41,469 nucleotides of DNA from CAZWSC01 sp964636385 (lineage in GTDB: Bacteria > Eisenbacteria > RBG-16-71-46 > CAIMUX01): the NCBI GenBank assembly GCA_964636385.1, contig CAZWSC010000081.1:1-41469 (forward strand). Reading direction: 5' to 3'. A program made the translations under genes and the position numbers. Below the pieces are notes generated by a model, which did not search any database, had not been told where the DNA came from, and worked only from the letters and a program-made list of their open reading frames with translations. Shown here one piece after another: positions 7,914-16,569 of the stretch. Position 1 is the stretch's first letter. Every line of letters begins with the position of its first letter.

Positions 7914-9352
7914 GTGCCGGCGTGCATTGGGACCGCATGCGCCCGGGACCCCGCTGGAGCCTTGCCCGCGTTGCGGCCCTTGCGGGCGGTCGGCTCACCC
8001 GCCCTGAATGCGGAGACCTGGAGTTCGCCTGGGAGGATCTAAGCCGCGACAGCCGCACCCTCGGGAAGGGTCAGTTCTTCCTCGCGCTGCGCGGCGAAGA
8101 GCACGACGGGCACACATACCTGCGCCAGGCTGCCGATGCCGGGGCGATCGGGGCCCTTGTCGATCAGCCACTCGAAGACACGCCCATGCCACAGGTCGTC
8201 GTGGATGACACACTGGCGGGCCTGCACCGCTGGGCGGCCAAGCACCGCCGGTCGATCGGGGAGCCTGCGATGCTCGGCCTGACAGGATCCAGCGGCAAGA
8301 CCACAACCAAGGATCTGCTCGCGTGCATCCTTGCGGACAGGGGGCCGGTTCACGCCACTGAGGGGAACCTGAACAACCACATCGGCGTGCCCTGGACGCT
8401 CCTCGGCCTTGCTCCCGGCGACCGTGTGTCGATCGTGGAGATGGGGATGAATCACCCCGGTGAGATAGGGCTTCTCTCCAGTCTCGCGGCCCCTACGGCC
8501 GCCCTGATAACCGATATCGGCACCGCCCATGTAGGACACCTTGGCTCACGCGGGGCGATCCTCCAGGCGAAGCTGGAGATCCTGGAAGGCCTCTCCCCTG
8601 ACGCGCCGCTCGTTCTGCCGCAGGATCCCTGGGTGCTGGAGCGCCTGCCCGGCAGGGTGCGACGTCATCCGATCACGACATTCGGTCTGTCTCCGCAGGC
8701 AGACTGGCATCCGGTGGGCCCCGTGGGTTGGTCCCTCGAGGGAACTCGTTTCGCTACGCCTCTCACGGGGCCCATCAGTCTCCCGCTTCTGGGGCAGGGC
8801 GCACTGCTCTCGTCCCTGGCCGCCCTTGCCGCCTCCGAGGCCCTGGGCTTCGACGTCGCAGCCCTTGCGCCGGCCCTGGGCCGCGCGAAACGCCACCCCC
8901 TCCGGATGGAGCCCGTGACCGCGGCCGGCGTGAGGTGGATCATGGACTGCTACAACGCGAGTCCCGAGTCCACCCGTCTGGCCATCCAGTTCCTGCGCGA
9001 GGTGCCCCATGAAGGCCGGAGGATTCTGGTGCTGGGTGAACTGGGGGAACTGGGGGATCACGGCCGTGCGATCCACGAGGATTTGGGAAGGCGGTCGGCG
9101 GGTGTGGAGTGCGTGCTGTTCGTCGGCGAGGGTGCAAGGGCCGCTCTCGATGCAAACCGTGGATCGGCCCTCCCCTCCTCGGTTACGGTGTGGCTACCGG
9201 ATCCCGGGGAGGCGGCCGATTGGCTGCGCCCCAGGCTGCGCTCAGGCGACCTGATACTTGTGAAGGGGGCGCGCCGCCTGGCGCTTGAACGGATCCCGGC
9301 CATCCTGATCTCCCAGGGCGTGCCCGCCTCCCCAGGCCGGGAAGGAGCGTGA
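7910..9352 (+). CDS. murF: UDP-MurNAc-tripeptide D-alanyl-D-alanine ligase MurF
   Basis: A 480-residue Mur ligase. The N-terminal region has SRDSRTLGKGQFFLAL. The ATP loop is GSSGKTT (126-132), followed by the family-typical EGNLNNHIGVP and EMGMNHPGEI. DCYNASPES is the MurF signature in the third domain, and LVKGAR lies near the end. It adds D-Ala-D-Ala to make the pentapeptide precursor. The start ATG at 7910 forms an ATGA overlap with the murE stop. The open frame extends upstream inside murE, but the overlap and domain boundary fix the start. Confidence 0.96.
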   Translation: MSAGVHWDRMRPGPRWSLARVAALAGGRLTRPECGDLEFAWEDLSRDSRTLGKGQFFLALRGEEHDGHTYLRQAADAGAIGALVDQPLEDTPMPQVVVDDTLAGLHRWAAKHRRSIGEPAMLGLTGSSGKTTTKDLLACILADRGPVHATEGNLNNHIGVPWTLLGLAPGDRVSIVEMGMNHPGEIGLLSSLAAPTAALITDIGTAHVGHLGSRGAILQAKLEILEGLSPDAPLVLPQDPWVLERLPGRVRRHPITTFGLSPQADWHPVGPVGWSLEGTRFATPLTGPISLPLLGQGALLSSLAALAASEALGFDVAALAPALGRAKRHPLRMEPVTAAGVRWIMDCYNASPESTRLAIQFLREVPHEGRRILVLGELGELGDHGRAIHEDLGRRSAGVECVLFVGEGARAALDANRGSALPSSVTVWLPDPGEAADWLRPRLRSGDLILVKGARRLALERIPAILISQGVPASPGREGA

Positions 9353-9355
9353 GGC

Positions 9356-10444
9356 ATGCTGTACCACCTGCTCTATCCCCTCAGCGATGTCTATCCGGCG
9401 TTGAATGTCTTTCAGTACCTGACCTTCAGGACCGCGTACTCCGCCATCACGGCGCTCCTGATAGCATTCTTCTTCGGCCCTTGGATCATCAGGCGCCTCG
9501 CTCTGTTCAGAATCGGCCAGCAGATCCGCGCGGAGGGTCCGTCGAGCCACCGGCAGAAGGCCGGCACACCGACCATGGGCGGGGTTCTCATACTGGTGGC
9601 GGTCCTGGTGCCGACGCTTCTGTGGGCCAACCTTACAAACCGCAGCGTATGGCTCATCCTCTTCACCATGGTCTCGCTTGGGCTTCTGGGTTTCCTGGAC
9701 GACTACCTGCACACCGTGCGCCGTACAAGGGCCGGGTTGAACGGCAGGTGGAAGCTTCTTGTACAGATCCTTGTGGGCATGATCGCGGGAGCGGGGATAC
9801 TCTGGCTGCATCCGTTCGGGGAGTATCCGTCGACGCAGACCTCGGTTCCCTTCCTGAAGGATGCCGTGCTGAACCTGGGGTTTCTGTACATTCCGTTCGT
9901 GATCCTCGTGATCACCGGATCATCCAACGCGGTCAACCTCGCCGACGGCCTGGACGGCCTGGCGATCGGCCTGACGATCCCCCCCGCGATGGCCTTCGGC
10001 GCCCTGGCATACGTGTCGGGAAACGTCATATTCAGCGGCTACCTGAACATCCCGTACCTGGAAGGGGCGGGCGAGCTGGCGGTGTTCGCCGGGGCTCTCA
10101 TCGGGGCTTCGATGGGGTTCCTCTGGTTCAACACGCATCCGGCTTCGGTCTTCATGGGGGACACGGGCAGCCTGGCGCTGGGAGGATCCCTTGGGATGCT
10201 GGCCGTGCTCGTGAAGCGGGAGTTGCTGCTGGTCATCGTCGGCGGGATCTTCGTGGCGGAAACGCTGTCGGTGGTGATCCAGGTTCTTTCCTTCAGGTAC
10301 CGCAGGAAGCGAGTCTTCCTGATGGCTCCACTTCACCACCACTTCGAGCTTCTGGGATGGCCGGAGCAGCGCATAGTGGTGCGCTTCTGGATCGTCGCGA
10401 TCCTTCTGGCCCTTGTGACACTCAGCACGGTGAAGCTGCAATGA
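9356..10444 (+). CDS. mraY: Phospho-MurNAc-pentapeptide transferase MraY
   Basis: A 362-residue polytopic enzyme with about ten TM helices. Signature residues are DD at 115-116 in GFLDDY, NLADGLDGL at 194-202, MGDTGSL at 267-273 and the HHH motif at 327-329 (PLHHHFELLGWPE). It transfers phospho-MurNAc-pentapeptide to undecaprenyl phosphate, making lipid I at the inner membrane. It begins three bases after murF; Shine-Dalgarno GAAGGAG lies within the murF end. The stop shares ATGA with murD. Confidence 0.97.
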   Translation: MLYHLLYPLSDVYPALNVFQYLTFRTAYSAITALLIAFFFGPWIIRRLALFRIGQQIRAEGPSSHRQKAGTPTMGGVLILVAVLVPTLLWANLTNRSVWLILFTMVSLGLLGFLDDYLHTVRRTRAGLNGRWKLLVQILVGMIAGAGILWLHPFGEYPSTQTSVPFLKDAVLNLGFLYIPFVILVITGSSNAVNLADGLDGLAIGLTIPPAMAFGALAYVSGNVIFSGYLNIPYLEGAGELAVFAGALIGASMGFLWFNTHPASVFMGDTGSLALGGSLGMLAVLVKRELLLVIVGGIFVAETLSVVIQVLSFRYRRKRVFLMAPLHHHFELLGWPEQRIVVRFWIVAILLALVTLSTVKLQ

Positions 10445-11904
10445 TCGGGGAGGGGGCAGTGTCCCGCAGGGACAACTCCAGGGCCGGAGATCACGCCCCG
10501 GCTCCATGGCCGTTCGGCGCCCTGGGCGTGCGGCCTGAGAACAACCCTCCCAGGGTTGCCGTCCTCGGTCTGGCGCGTTCAGGGCTTGGGGCGGCCCGCC
10601 TGTTGATCGACCACGACTGCACCGTAGAACTCCTCGACCTGAAGACGCCGGCAGGGCATGAGAGTCAGCTGGAGGAGCTGCGGGCCGCCGGGATCCCGTT
10701 GCGTATCGGGCCGCATGATCCGGCCTGGCTTCGGGGTTACGACCTTATCGTGAAGAGCCCAGGGGTCCCGGCGGAGATCCCCTTCCTGGCCGAGGCGAGG
10801 CGTCTCGGCGTCTGCGTCATCGGCGAACTGGAGCTTGCCTTCCTGGCCGCGGAAGGACCTGTGCTGGCCGTGACAGGCACCAACGGCAAGTCGACTACTA
10901 CCGCGTGGCTGGGTGACATGCTCCGCGAGGCAGGGCTGCCGGTCGAGGTTGTCGGCAACATCGGGCGGTCGTTCTCCGACGGTGTCAGGCACAACGCCGG
11001 TGCGTTCTTCGCCTGCGAGGTCTCCAGCTTCCAGCTCGAGGACATACGGTCATTCCGTCCTGCTGTCGCCTGCCTGCTCAACCTCACGCAGGATCACATC
11101 GACAGGCACGGCACGATGGAGGCATACCGCGAGGCTAAGCTCTCCATCTTCCGCAACCAGGAGCCCGGGGATCTGAGCATGGTCGGGCCGGACGATGCCC
11201 TGGCCGAAGAGGCGCGGACCCGCACCCGGGGGCGGTGGGCCAGGTTCGGCATGCGGGATCACGGAGTTGAGGGGGCATTCGCAGCCGGGGGGGCGCTCTG
11301 GCTTCGGCGTGACGGGCGGGGGATCCGGCTTGCCGGGCTGGATGATCTGGCCCTTCCCGGGCCACACAATGCGGAGAACGCAATGGCGGCTGCCGCAGCG
11401 GCATTCCACGCAGGGGTCGATCCCGGGGCGCTGGCCCGGTCGCTTTGCTCCTTCCAGGGGCTTCCGCACCGCCTGGAGTTCGTGGGAGAGATCGGCGGCG
11501 TCCGGTTCATCAACGACTCCAAGGCCACGAACATCGACTCCCTCGCCGTGGCGTTGCGCTCCTTCCCAGGCAGGGTGGTCCTGATAGCGGGCGGGCTCGG
11601 CAAGGAGCAGGACTTCGGCTCGGTTGCGCCCCTGGTGGCGGACCGGGTTTCGCTGGTGATCCTGATCGGGACCGACGCTCCGGTTCTGGAGGCGGCCTGG
11701 GGGGAGGATGTCGGGACGCGGACCGCGGGGAGCCTGGAGGAGGCTGTGGATCTCGCGGCGAGGCATGCGGTCCCGGGCTCTGCAGTACTCCTCTCGCCCG
11801 CATGCGCCAGCTTTGATATGTTTGACGACTACGAGGCCCGGGGCGACAGCTTCCGGGCCGTTGTGCAGGGGCGGATGCGCTCCGAAGGGAAGGGAAGGTC
11901 GTGA
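10441..11904 (+). CDS. murD: UDP-MurNAc-L-alanine D-glutamate ligase MurD
   Basis: A 487-residue Mur ligase with a Rossmann-type start RVAVLGLARSGLGAA, ATP loop GTNGKST at 146-152, EVSSFQLE, NLTQDHIDRHG and NDSKATN, all MurD signatures. It adds D-Glu to UDP-MurNAc-L-Ala. Starting at ATG 10441 (ATGA overlap with mraY) gives about 36 residues before the Rossmann fold, longer than usual; GTG 10459 would shorten this by six. The frame stays open far upstream through mraY, but that stretch is a shadow with no MurD similarity. The stop forms GTGA with ftsW. Confidence 0.95.
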   Translation: MIGEGAVSRRDNSRAGDHAPAPWPFGALGVRPENNPPRVAVLGLARSGLGAARLLIDHDCTVELLDLKTPAGHESQLEELRAAGIPLRIGPHDPAWLRGYDLIVKSPGVPAEIPFLAEARRLGVCVIGELELAFLAAEGPVLAVTGTNGKSTTTAWLGDMLREAGLPVEVVGNIGRSFSDGVRHNAGAFFACEVSSFQLEDIRSFRPAVACLLNLTQDHIDRHGTMEAYREAKLSIFRNQEPGDLSMVGPDDALAEEARTRTRGRWARFGMRDHGVEGAFAAGGALWLRRDGRGIRLAGLDDLALPGPHNAENAMAAAAAAFHAGVDPGALARSLCSFQGLPHRLEFVGEIGGVRFINDSKATNIDSLAVALRSFPGRVVLIAGGLGKEQDFGSVAPLVADRVSLVILIGTDAPVLEAAWGEDVGTRTAGSLEEAVDLAARHAVPGSAVLLSPACASFDMFDDYEARGDSFRAVVQGRMRSEGKGRS

Positions 11905-13079
11905 AGCACACGGGAGCCGCGAACATGCTGCCGGGGAGAATGGACAGGGTGCTCCTCGCATGCGTCCTTCTGCTGTGTCTGAGCGGAGTGCTCATGGTCT
12001 ATTCCTCCAGCGCCATCCTGGTTCACGCCGAGTCCAGGCCCGAATCCGCCTATCTCACATCGCAGATCGAAAGGGTGCTGGTGGGCATCCTGGCAATGCT
12101 GATCCTCTCCCGCCTCCCTGTTCGCCTTCTGCACGGCCGCACAGCGTGGGCAGGGCTAGGGCTCGGGCTTGCGCTGCTGGTGCTTCTGCTCCTTCCCGTG
12201 GGCCTGGCCACCACGGTCCGCGACACGAGGAGGTTCCTGAACCTCCATGTCATGCAGATCCAGCCGGCGGAGTTCGCACGCCTGGCGCTCATTGTGTTCC
12301 TTGCCTACTATGCCACCAGGCGCGATGACTGGGTCTCCCGCGGCTGGAAGGGCATGGCCGTCCCCCTGGCTGCGGTCCTGACGGTCGGCGGCCTGATAAA
12401 GCTGCAGCCGAACCTCTCGTCGGCCCTTCTGGCCGTCCTTGTCGGATTCGGAGTGATGTTCCTGGCCGGGCAGTCCTGGAAGAGGCTGGCTCTTGTGATG
12501 ATTCCCCTGTGCACGGCTGCGGTCTTCATGCTTAAGGCCTACCAGCTCCGGCGGTTCACCTGGTTCTTTGGTTATCTGAGGGGAGGCGACGAGCACCTCC
12601 CGTATCATGTGTGGCAGTCGCTGATCGCCGTCGGTTCCGGAGGTCTTTTCGGAACCGGAATCGGAAAGGGGCTGCAGAAGTTTCATTACCTGCCCTTTCC
12701 TCACACGGATTCGATACTGGGGATCCTGGGGGAGGAGATGGGCTTCATCGGCGTTCTGATTCTGTTCGTGCTCTATGGGCTGGTGCTCATTCGTGGTTAC
12801 CGGATTGCGGCAAAGGCACCCGATCGGTTCAGCTCGATCCTGGCGCTGGGGCTTACACTGAGTATCGCCGGAAACGCCTTCCTGCACTCGGCTGTCGTGC
12901 TGGGCGTGGGCCCGGCGACCGGTGTTCCCCTGCCGTTCATCAGCCACGGGGGAAGTGCCCTGTTGGCGAACCTCATGGCAGTGGGGCTGCTCCTTTCGAT
13001 ATCGAGGCAGCCCCGCCCGGTTCCGCGTCCCGTTCAGAGAGCATGGGCGGTTTCGGCCGCTCCATCGAGGATGCTGTGA
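11901..13079 (+). CDS. ftsW: Septal peptidoglycan glycosyltransferase FtsW (SEDS)
   Basis: A 392-residue SEDS protein with about ten TM helices. VYSSSAI in TM1, QPAEFARLALI, HVWQSLIAVGSGGLFGTG and FPHTDSILGILGEEMGF are family signatures; the Asp in HTDS corresponds to the catalytic Asp of SEDS polymerases. The C-terminal LPFISHGGSALLANLMAVGLLL also matches. It polymerises septal glycan with FtsI and lies between murD and murG as is usual. GTG start at 11901 overlaps the murD stop (GTGA). Confidence 0.95.
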   Translation: MKHTGAANMLPGRMDRVLLACVLLLCLSGVLMVYSSSAILVHAESRPESAYLTSQIERVLVGILAMLILSRLPVRLLHGRTAWAGLGLGLALLVLLLLPVGLATTVRDTRRFLNLHVMQIQPAEFARLALIVFLAYYATRRDDWVSRGWKGMAVPLAAVLTVGGLIKLQPNLSSALLAVLVGFGVMFLAGQSWKRLALVMIPLCTAAVFMLKAYQLRRFTWFFGYLRGGDEHLPYHVWQSLIAVGSGGLFGTGIGKGLQKFHYLPFPHTDSILGILGEEMGFIGVLILFVLYGLVLIRGYRIAAKAPDRFSSILALGLTLSIAGNAFLHSAVVLGVGPATGVPLPFISHGGSALLANLMAVGLLLSISRQPRPVPRPVQRAWAVSAAPSRML

Positions 13080-14305
13080 AAGTCATCATGACCGGCGGAG
13101 GAACGGGGGGACATCTCTATCCCGCTCTCGCCGTTGCCGAGGTCCTGAAGGGGGCCGGCAAGGACCTTGACATTCTGTTCGTCGGATCGCACCGGGGCAT
13201 CGAGAACACGGAGGTTCCGGAAGCGGGGTTCGCCTTCCGGGGCCTTGATGTGATCGGCTTCCCCAGAAGGCCGGGCCCGCGCGCACTCAGGGCTGCGTGG
13301 TCGTTCGGGCGCGCAATCTTCGAGGCCCGCCGCATAGTCCGGGAATACTCCCCGGATGTTGTTTTCTCCACCGGTGGATATGCCTCGGCGCCGGTCGCAG
13401 TGGGGGCCTGGCTCGAGCACGTTCCCCTTGTTCTGCACGAGCAGAACAGCGTGCCCGGCCTCACGAACCGGATCGCCTGCCGCATGGCCACAGAGGTGTA
13501 TCTCGCCTTCGCCAGCGCACGGCGCTTCTTTCCGAGGAGGCGGCACCTGCGACTGGCCGGGAACCCGCTCCGCTCGCAGGTCACCTCCGGAAGCAGGTCG
13601 CGCGCCCTGCGGGTGTTCCGTCTGGATGAGGACCGCAGGACTGTCCTCATCTTCGGAGGAAGCCAGGGGGCCCGGGCAATCAACGAGGCCATGGGATCGG
13701 CCCTTCCGGAGTTCCGTGGCCGTGAGGACATCCAGTTCCTCGTTCAGTCGGGGGAGAAGGACTATGACCAGGTCCTGGCCAGGTGCCGCGGCCTGGATGT
13801 CAAGACGTGGGTTCGCCGCTTCATCCCGAACATGGGTGATGCCTATGCCCTTGCCGATCTCGTCGTCTGCCGCGCAGGAGCGATGACTGTCTCGGAGCTT
13901 GCCGCCTGCGGGCTTCCTTCGATACTGGTCCCTTTCCCGCACGCTGTCGCCAACCATCAGTGGCTTAACGGCGAGCATCTCCGCGAAGCGGGAGCTGCAG
14001 TGCTGGTGAAGGATTCGGACCTGACAGGGGCGTTCCTGGCGAAGGAGATCAACCGGCTCCTGGGGGACAGGAGAAGCCTGCGGCAGATGTCGATCAACGC
14101 CCTGCGCATGGCGAGGCCGGAAGCGACACAGAAGATCGTTCAGGCGCTGCTGCGGTACCGGCCCGCGTCGGAGATCCCCCCCGAAGCGCCGGCACCCATG
14201 TCCGGCCGTGAGAGGGAACGGCCGTGGCGGAAGGGGACCGCGAGGCAGGGCGGCAGGCCCCGGCGCAACGGGGGCCGAATGCGCGCGCAGAGGGCTGTCT
14301 CATGA
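13076..14305 (+). CDS. murG: UDP-GlcNAc:lipid I N-acetylglucosaminyltransferase MurG
   Basis: A 409-residue GT28 enzyme starting VKVIMTGGGTGGHLYPALAVAE, with GGGTGGH at 7-13, STGGYASAP, HEQNSVPGLTNR, FGGSQGARAIN and the donor-site CRAGAMTVSELAACGLPSILVPFPHAVANHQ. It makes lipid II from lipid I at the inner face of the membrane. GTG 13076 is preferred over ATG 13043: it gives the canonical N-terminus, shares GTGA with the ftsW stop and has GAGG at 13067-13070. The enzyme normally ends near residue 360; here about 45 extra residues, strongly basic (Arg/Lys, Gly, Pro), follow. Confidence 0.95.
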   Translation: MKVIMTGGGTGGHLYPALAVAEVLKGAGKDLDILFVGSHRGIENTEVPEAGFAFRGLDVIGFPRRPGPRALRAAWSFGRAIFEARRIVREYSPDVVFSTGGYASAPVAVGAWLEHVPLVLHEQNSVPGLTNRIACRMATEVYLAFASARRFFPRRRHLRLAGNPLRSQVTSGSRSRALRVFRLDEDRRTVLIFGGSQGARAINEAMGSALPEFRGREDIQFLVQSGEKDYDQVLARCRGLDVKTWVRRFIPNMGDAYALADLVVCRAGAMTVSELAACGLPSILVPFPHAVANHQWLNGEHLREAGAAVLVKDSDLTGAFLAKEINRLLGDRRSLRQMSINALRMARPEATQKIVQALLRYRPASEIPPEAPAPMSGRERERPWRKGTARQGGRPRRNGGRMRAQRAVS

Positions 14306-15729
14306 GTCCGGCTCGCATACGGCGCATCCACTTCGTGGGAATCGGCGGAAGCGGCATGAACGGCCTGGCCGAAGTTCTCCTGCGCATGGACTACGCCGTC
14401 TCCGGCAGTGACCTTGTGGCAAGCGAAACGACCGAACGCCTGGGTGCGCTCGGCGCCCAGATCATGACAGGCCATGCCGCCTCGCACGTGAAGGGGGCGG
14501 ACCTGGTCGTCGTTTCATCTGCAGTCGGAAAGGGCAACCCCGAGGTGCGCGCCGCCCGCCGTGCAGGCCTTCCGACACTGAAGCGCGGTGAGATGCTGGC
14601 GGAGATCATGCGCCTTCATCACGGCATCGCCGTAGCGGGATCCCACGGGAAGACCAGCACGACCTCACTCGTCGGACACCTTCTGGACCGGGCCGGTCTC
14701 GATCCGACCGTCGTGGTCGGTGGGCGCCTCAAGATGATCGGCAGCAGCGCCCGAATGGGCCGCGGGCGGTATCTCGTGGCGGAGGCCGACGAGAGCGACG
14801 GATCGTTCCTCGACCTCAGCCCGCACATCGCCGTGATCACGAACATCGACAGGGAGCACCTGGATCACTACCGGGATCTGCCCGAGATCAAGAGGGCCTT
14901 TCTGAAGTTCATGCGTACGGTCCCTTTCTACGGGCTGGCAATAGTGTGCGGAGACGATCCGAATGTGCGATCCCTCCTTCCCCGAATGCGCAAGCGCGTC
15001 CTGACATACGGATTCGGCCCGGATAACAACCTTCGCGCAACGGGGCTCGAGATGAGCGACCAGGGGACGAGCTTCGCGGTGGAATGGCAGGATGTGCGAA
15101 TCGGCCAGACCCACATCTCCTCTCCCGGCCGCCACAGCGTTCAGAACGCGCTTGCCGCACTGGCTGTTGGTCTTGAGCTGGGAGTCGAGACTTCCAGGTG
15201 CCTGGAGGCCCTGCAGGGCTTCACAGGGGTCGGCCGGAGATTCGAGCTGCGCGGCGAGACGCACGGTGTGCTCCTGGTGGATGACTACGGGCATCATCCG
15301 ACCGAGCTGGGCGCCGTCCTCTCGGCCGCCCGCGAGGTGTACGACCGCCGCATAGTGGCCGTCTTCCAGCCGCATCGCTATTCGCGCACAAGGGCGCTGG
15401 CCAGGGAGTTCGGCGATGCCCTCAAGGAGGCTGATCTTCTGGTTCTGGCGGACATCTACCCGGCGGGCGAGAAGCCCCTGCCGGGCGTGACGTCGGACCT
15501 CATATCCGACGCGCTGCGTCTGGTCTCCCCGGGAGAGACGATCCGCGTTCGCGGCGGGGATGATGTGGCCTCCGTGGTTGCGCCACTGCTGCGGCCCGGT
15601 GATCTCCTCGTGACCATGGGAGCCGGGGATGTTTCGCGCTGGGGTCCCAGGATAGTCGAGCAGTATGCGAAGCTTGCTGCGGCCGCAGGATCAGGACCGG
15701 GTGCCACCCGGGCTGCGGGGAAGCGCTGA
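14302..15729 (+). CDS. murC: UDP-N-acetylmuramate L-alanine ligase MurC
   Basis: A 475-residue Mur ligase. It starts with IHFVGIGGSGMNGLAEVL, has the ATP loop GSHGKTS at 113-119, EADESDGSFL and DDYGHHPTE, all MurC hallmarks. It adds L-Ala to UDP-MurNAc. ATG 14302 (ATGA with the murG stop, AGAGGG upstream) is chosen over in-frame GTG 14224, which would add 26 low-complexity residues and a long overlap. murB and ddl, which often follow murC, are absent; ftsQ follows directly, overlapping by one base. Confidence 0.96.
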   Translation: MSPARIRRIHFVGIGGSGMNGLAEVLLRMDYAVSGSDLVASETTERLGALGAQIMTGHAASHVKGADLVVVSSAVGKGNPEVRAARRAGLPTLKRGEMLAEIMRLHHGIAVAGSHGKTSTTSLVGHLLDRAGLDPTVVVGGRLKMIGSSARMGRGRYLVAEADESDGSFLDLSPHIAVITNIDREHLDHYRDLPEIKRAFLKFMRTVPFYGLAIVCGDDPNVRSLLPRMRKRVLTYGFGPDNNLRATGLEMSDQGTSFAVEWQDVRIGQTHISSPGRHSVQNALAALAVGLELGVETSRCLEALQGFTGVGRRFELRGETHGVLLVDDYGHHPTELGAVLSAAREVYDRRIVAVFQPHRYSRTRALAREFGDALKEADLLVLADIYPAGEKPLPGVTSDLISDALRLVSPGETIRVRGGDDVASVVAPLLRPGDLLVTMGAGDVSRWGPRIVEQYAKLAAAAGSGPGATRAAGKR

Positions 15730-16517
15730 TGGTGCGCCGGTACGATGCGAGGCCGTCACTGTTTGATCCGGCGGGTTTCCCGGCCAGGCGGCGAAGCTCC
15801 CCGGTGACCGGCTGGATCGCCGCCGTGCTGATCCTGGCTGCGGCAGGCGGCCTGATCCATCTGCACGGCCGGATCAGCAGCCGTCCTTTCTGGACGGTCA
15901 ACGCCGTCTGGGTGGAGGGAAACCGCTCTATCTCCACGGCAGATCTGATGGAGCGGCTTGGCCTGCGTCCCGGAATGCCGTGGTGGAAGGTGGCCACCAC
16001 TCCCGGCCGGGAGCTGGCGGCTGTCGAACCCAGGCTTGCGGACTTGTGCGTACGCTGGCGCTGGCCGAGGGATCTGAGCGTCCGTGTCCGGGAACGTGAG
16101 AGCGTGCTTCGAGTGCTCGGAGATGTGCCTCTGGAGCTCGCCGGGGACGGGATTCTCCTCGAGCCCGAAGAGCTGATCGATCCGGTGGATCTTCCGATTC
16201 TGACCGGCGCGCTCCCCCCGGGGCTGTGTCCGGGCCAGAGGTTCGAGCTGCCGGCCGCGGGGCAGGGATGGCGGGAGATACTCGATACCGGGTCTGCTCT
16301 TCCATCCCTGTGGAAGCGCATATCGCAGATCCACTATGTTGGCGGCAGGAGCTTCCAGCTCTTCCTTCGGGAGGGACGACAGGTCATTCTCTGGGAGGCC
16401 GGGATGAACTGCGATGCGAAGAGATCGATTCCGGCAGTGCTCGCGGATCTCAGCAGCCAGGGAATCGAGGAAGCGGTCCTTGACCTCAGGTTCCGGGACC
16501 AGATAGTAGTCCGCTGA
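15729..16517 (+). CDS. ftsQ: FtsQ/DivIB-like divisome protein
   Basis: A 262-residue bitopic protein: cytoplasmic N-terminus of about 27 residues, one TM helix (about 28-47) and a periplasmic POTRA domain (about 55-125) with FWTVNAVWVEGNRSISTADLMERLGL, followed by the beta domain with the WPRDLSVRVRERE stretch typical of FtsQ. It links early and late divisome proteins through FtsL-FtsB. Position between murC and ftsA agrees. It overlaps murC by one base (TGATG). Sequence conservation is low as usual for the family. Confidence 0.88.
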   Translation: MVRRYDARPSLFDPAGFPARRRSSPVTGWIAAVLILAAAGGLIHLHGRISSRPFWTVNAVWVEGNRSISTADLMERLGLRPGMPWWKVATTPGRELAAVEPRLADLCVRWRWPRDLSVRVRERESVLRVLGDVPLELAGDGILLEPEELIDPVDLPILTGALPPGLCPGQRFELPAAGQGWREILDTGSALPSLWKRISQIHYVGGRSFQLFLREGRQVILWEAGMNCDAKRSIPAVLADLSSQGIEEAVLDLRFRDQIVVR

Positions 16518-16569
16518 ATGATCGCAGCGATCCGCCTGCACGGCCCGCCGATACGGGAGGTGTCCTGAC

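Noticed and set aside
9349..10440. Open frame extending murD upstream across all of mraY
   Set aside because: The translation there has no Mur-ligase similarity and lies in a shifted frame of mraY, whose TM helices and catalytic motifs are intact. High GC leaves shadow frames open.
12611..13075. Frame extending murG upstream into ftsW
   Set aside because: FtsW is complete in another frame; MurG has its canonical N-terminus at GTG 13076.
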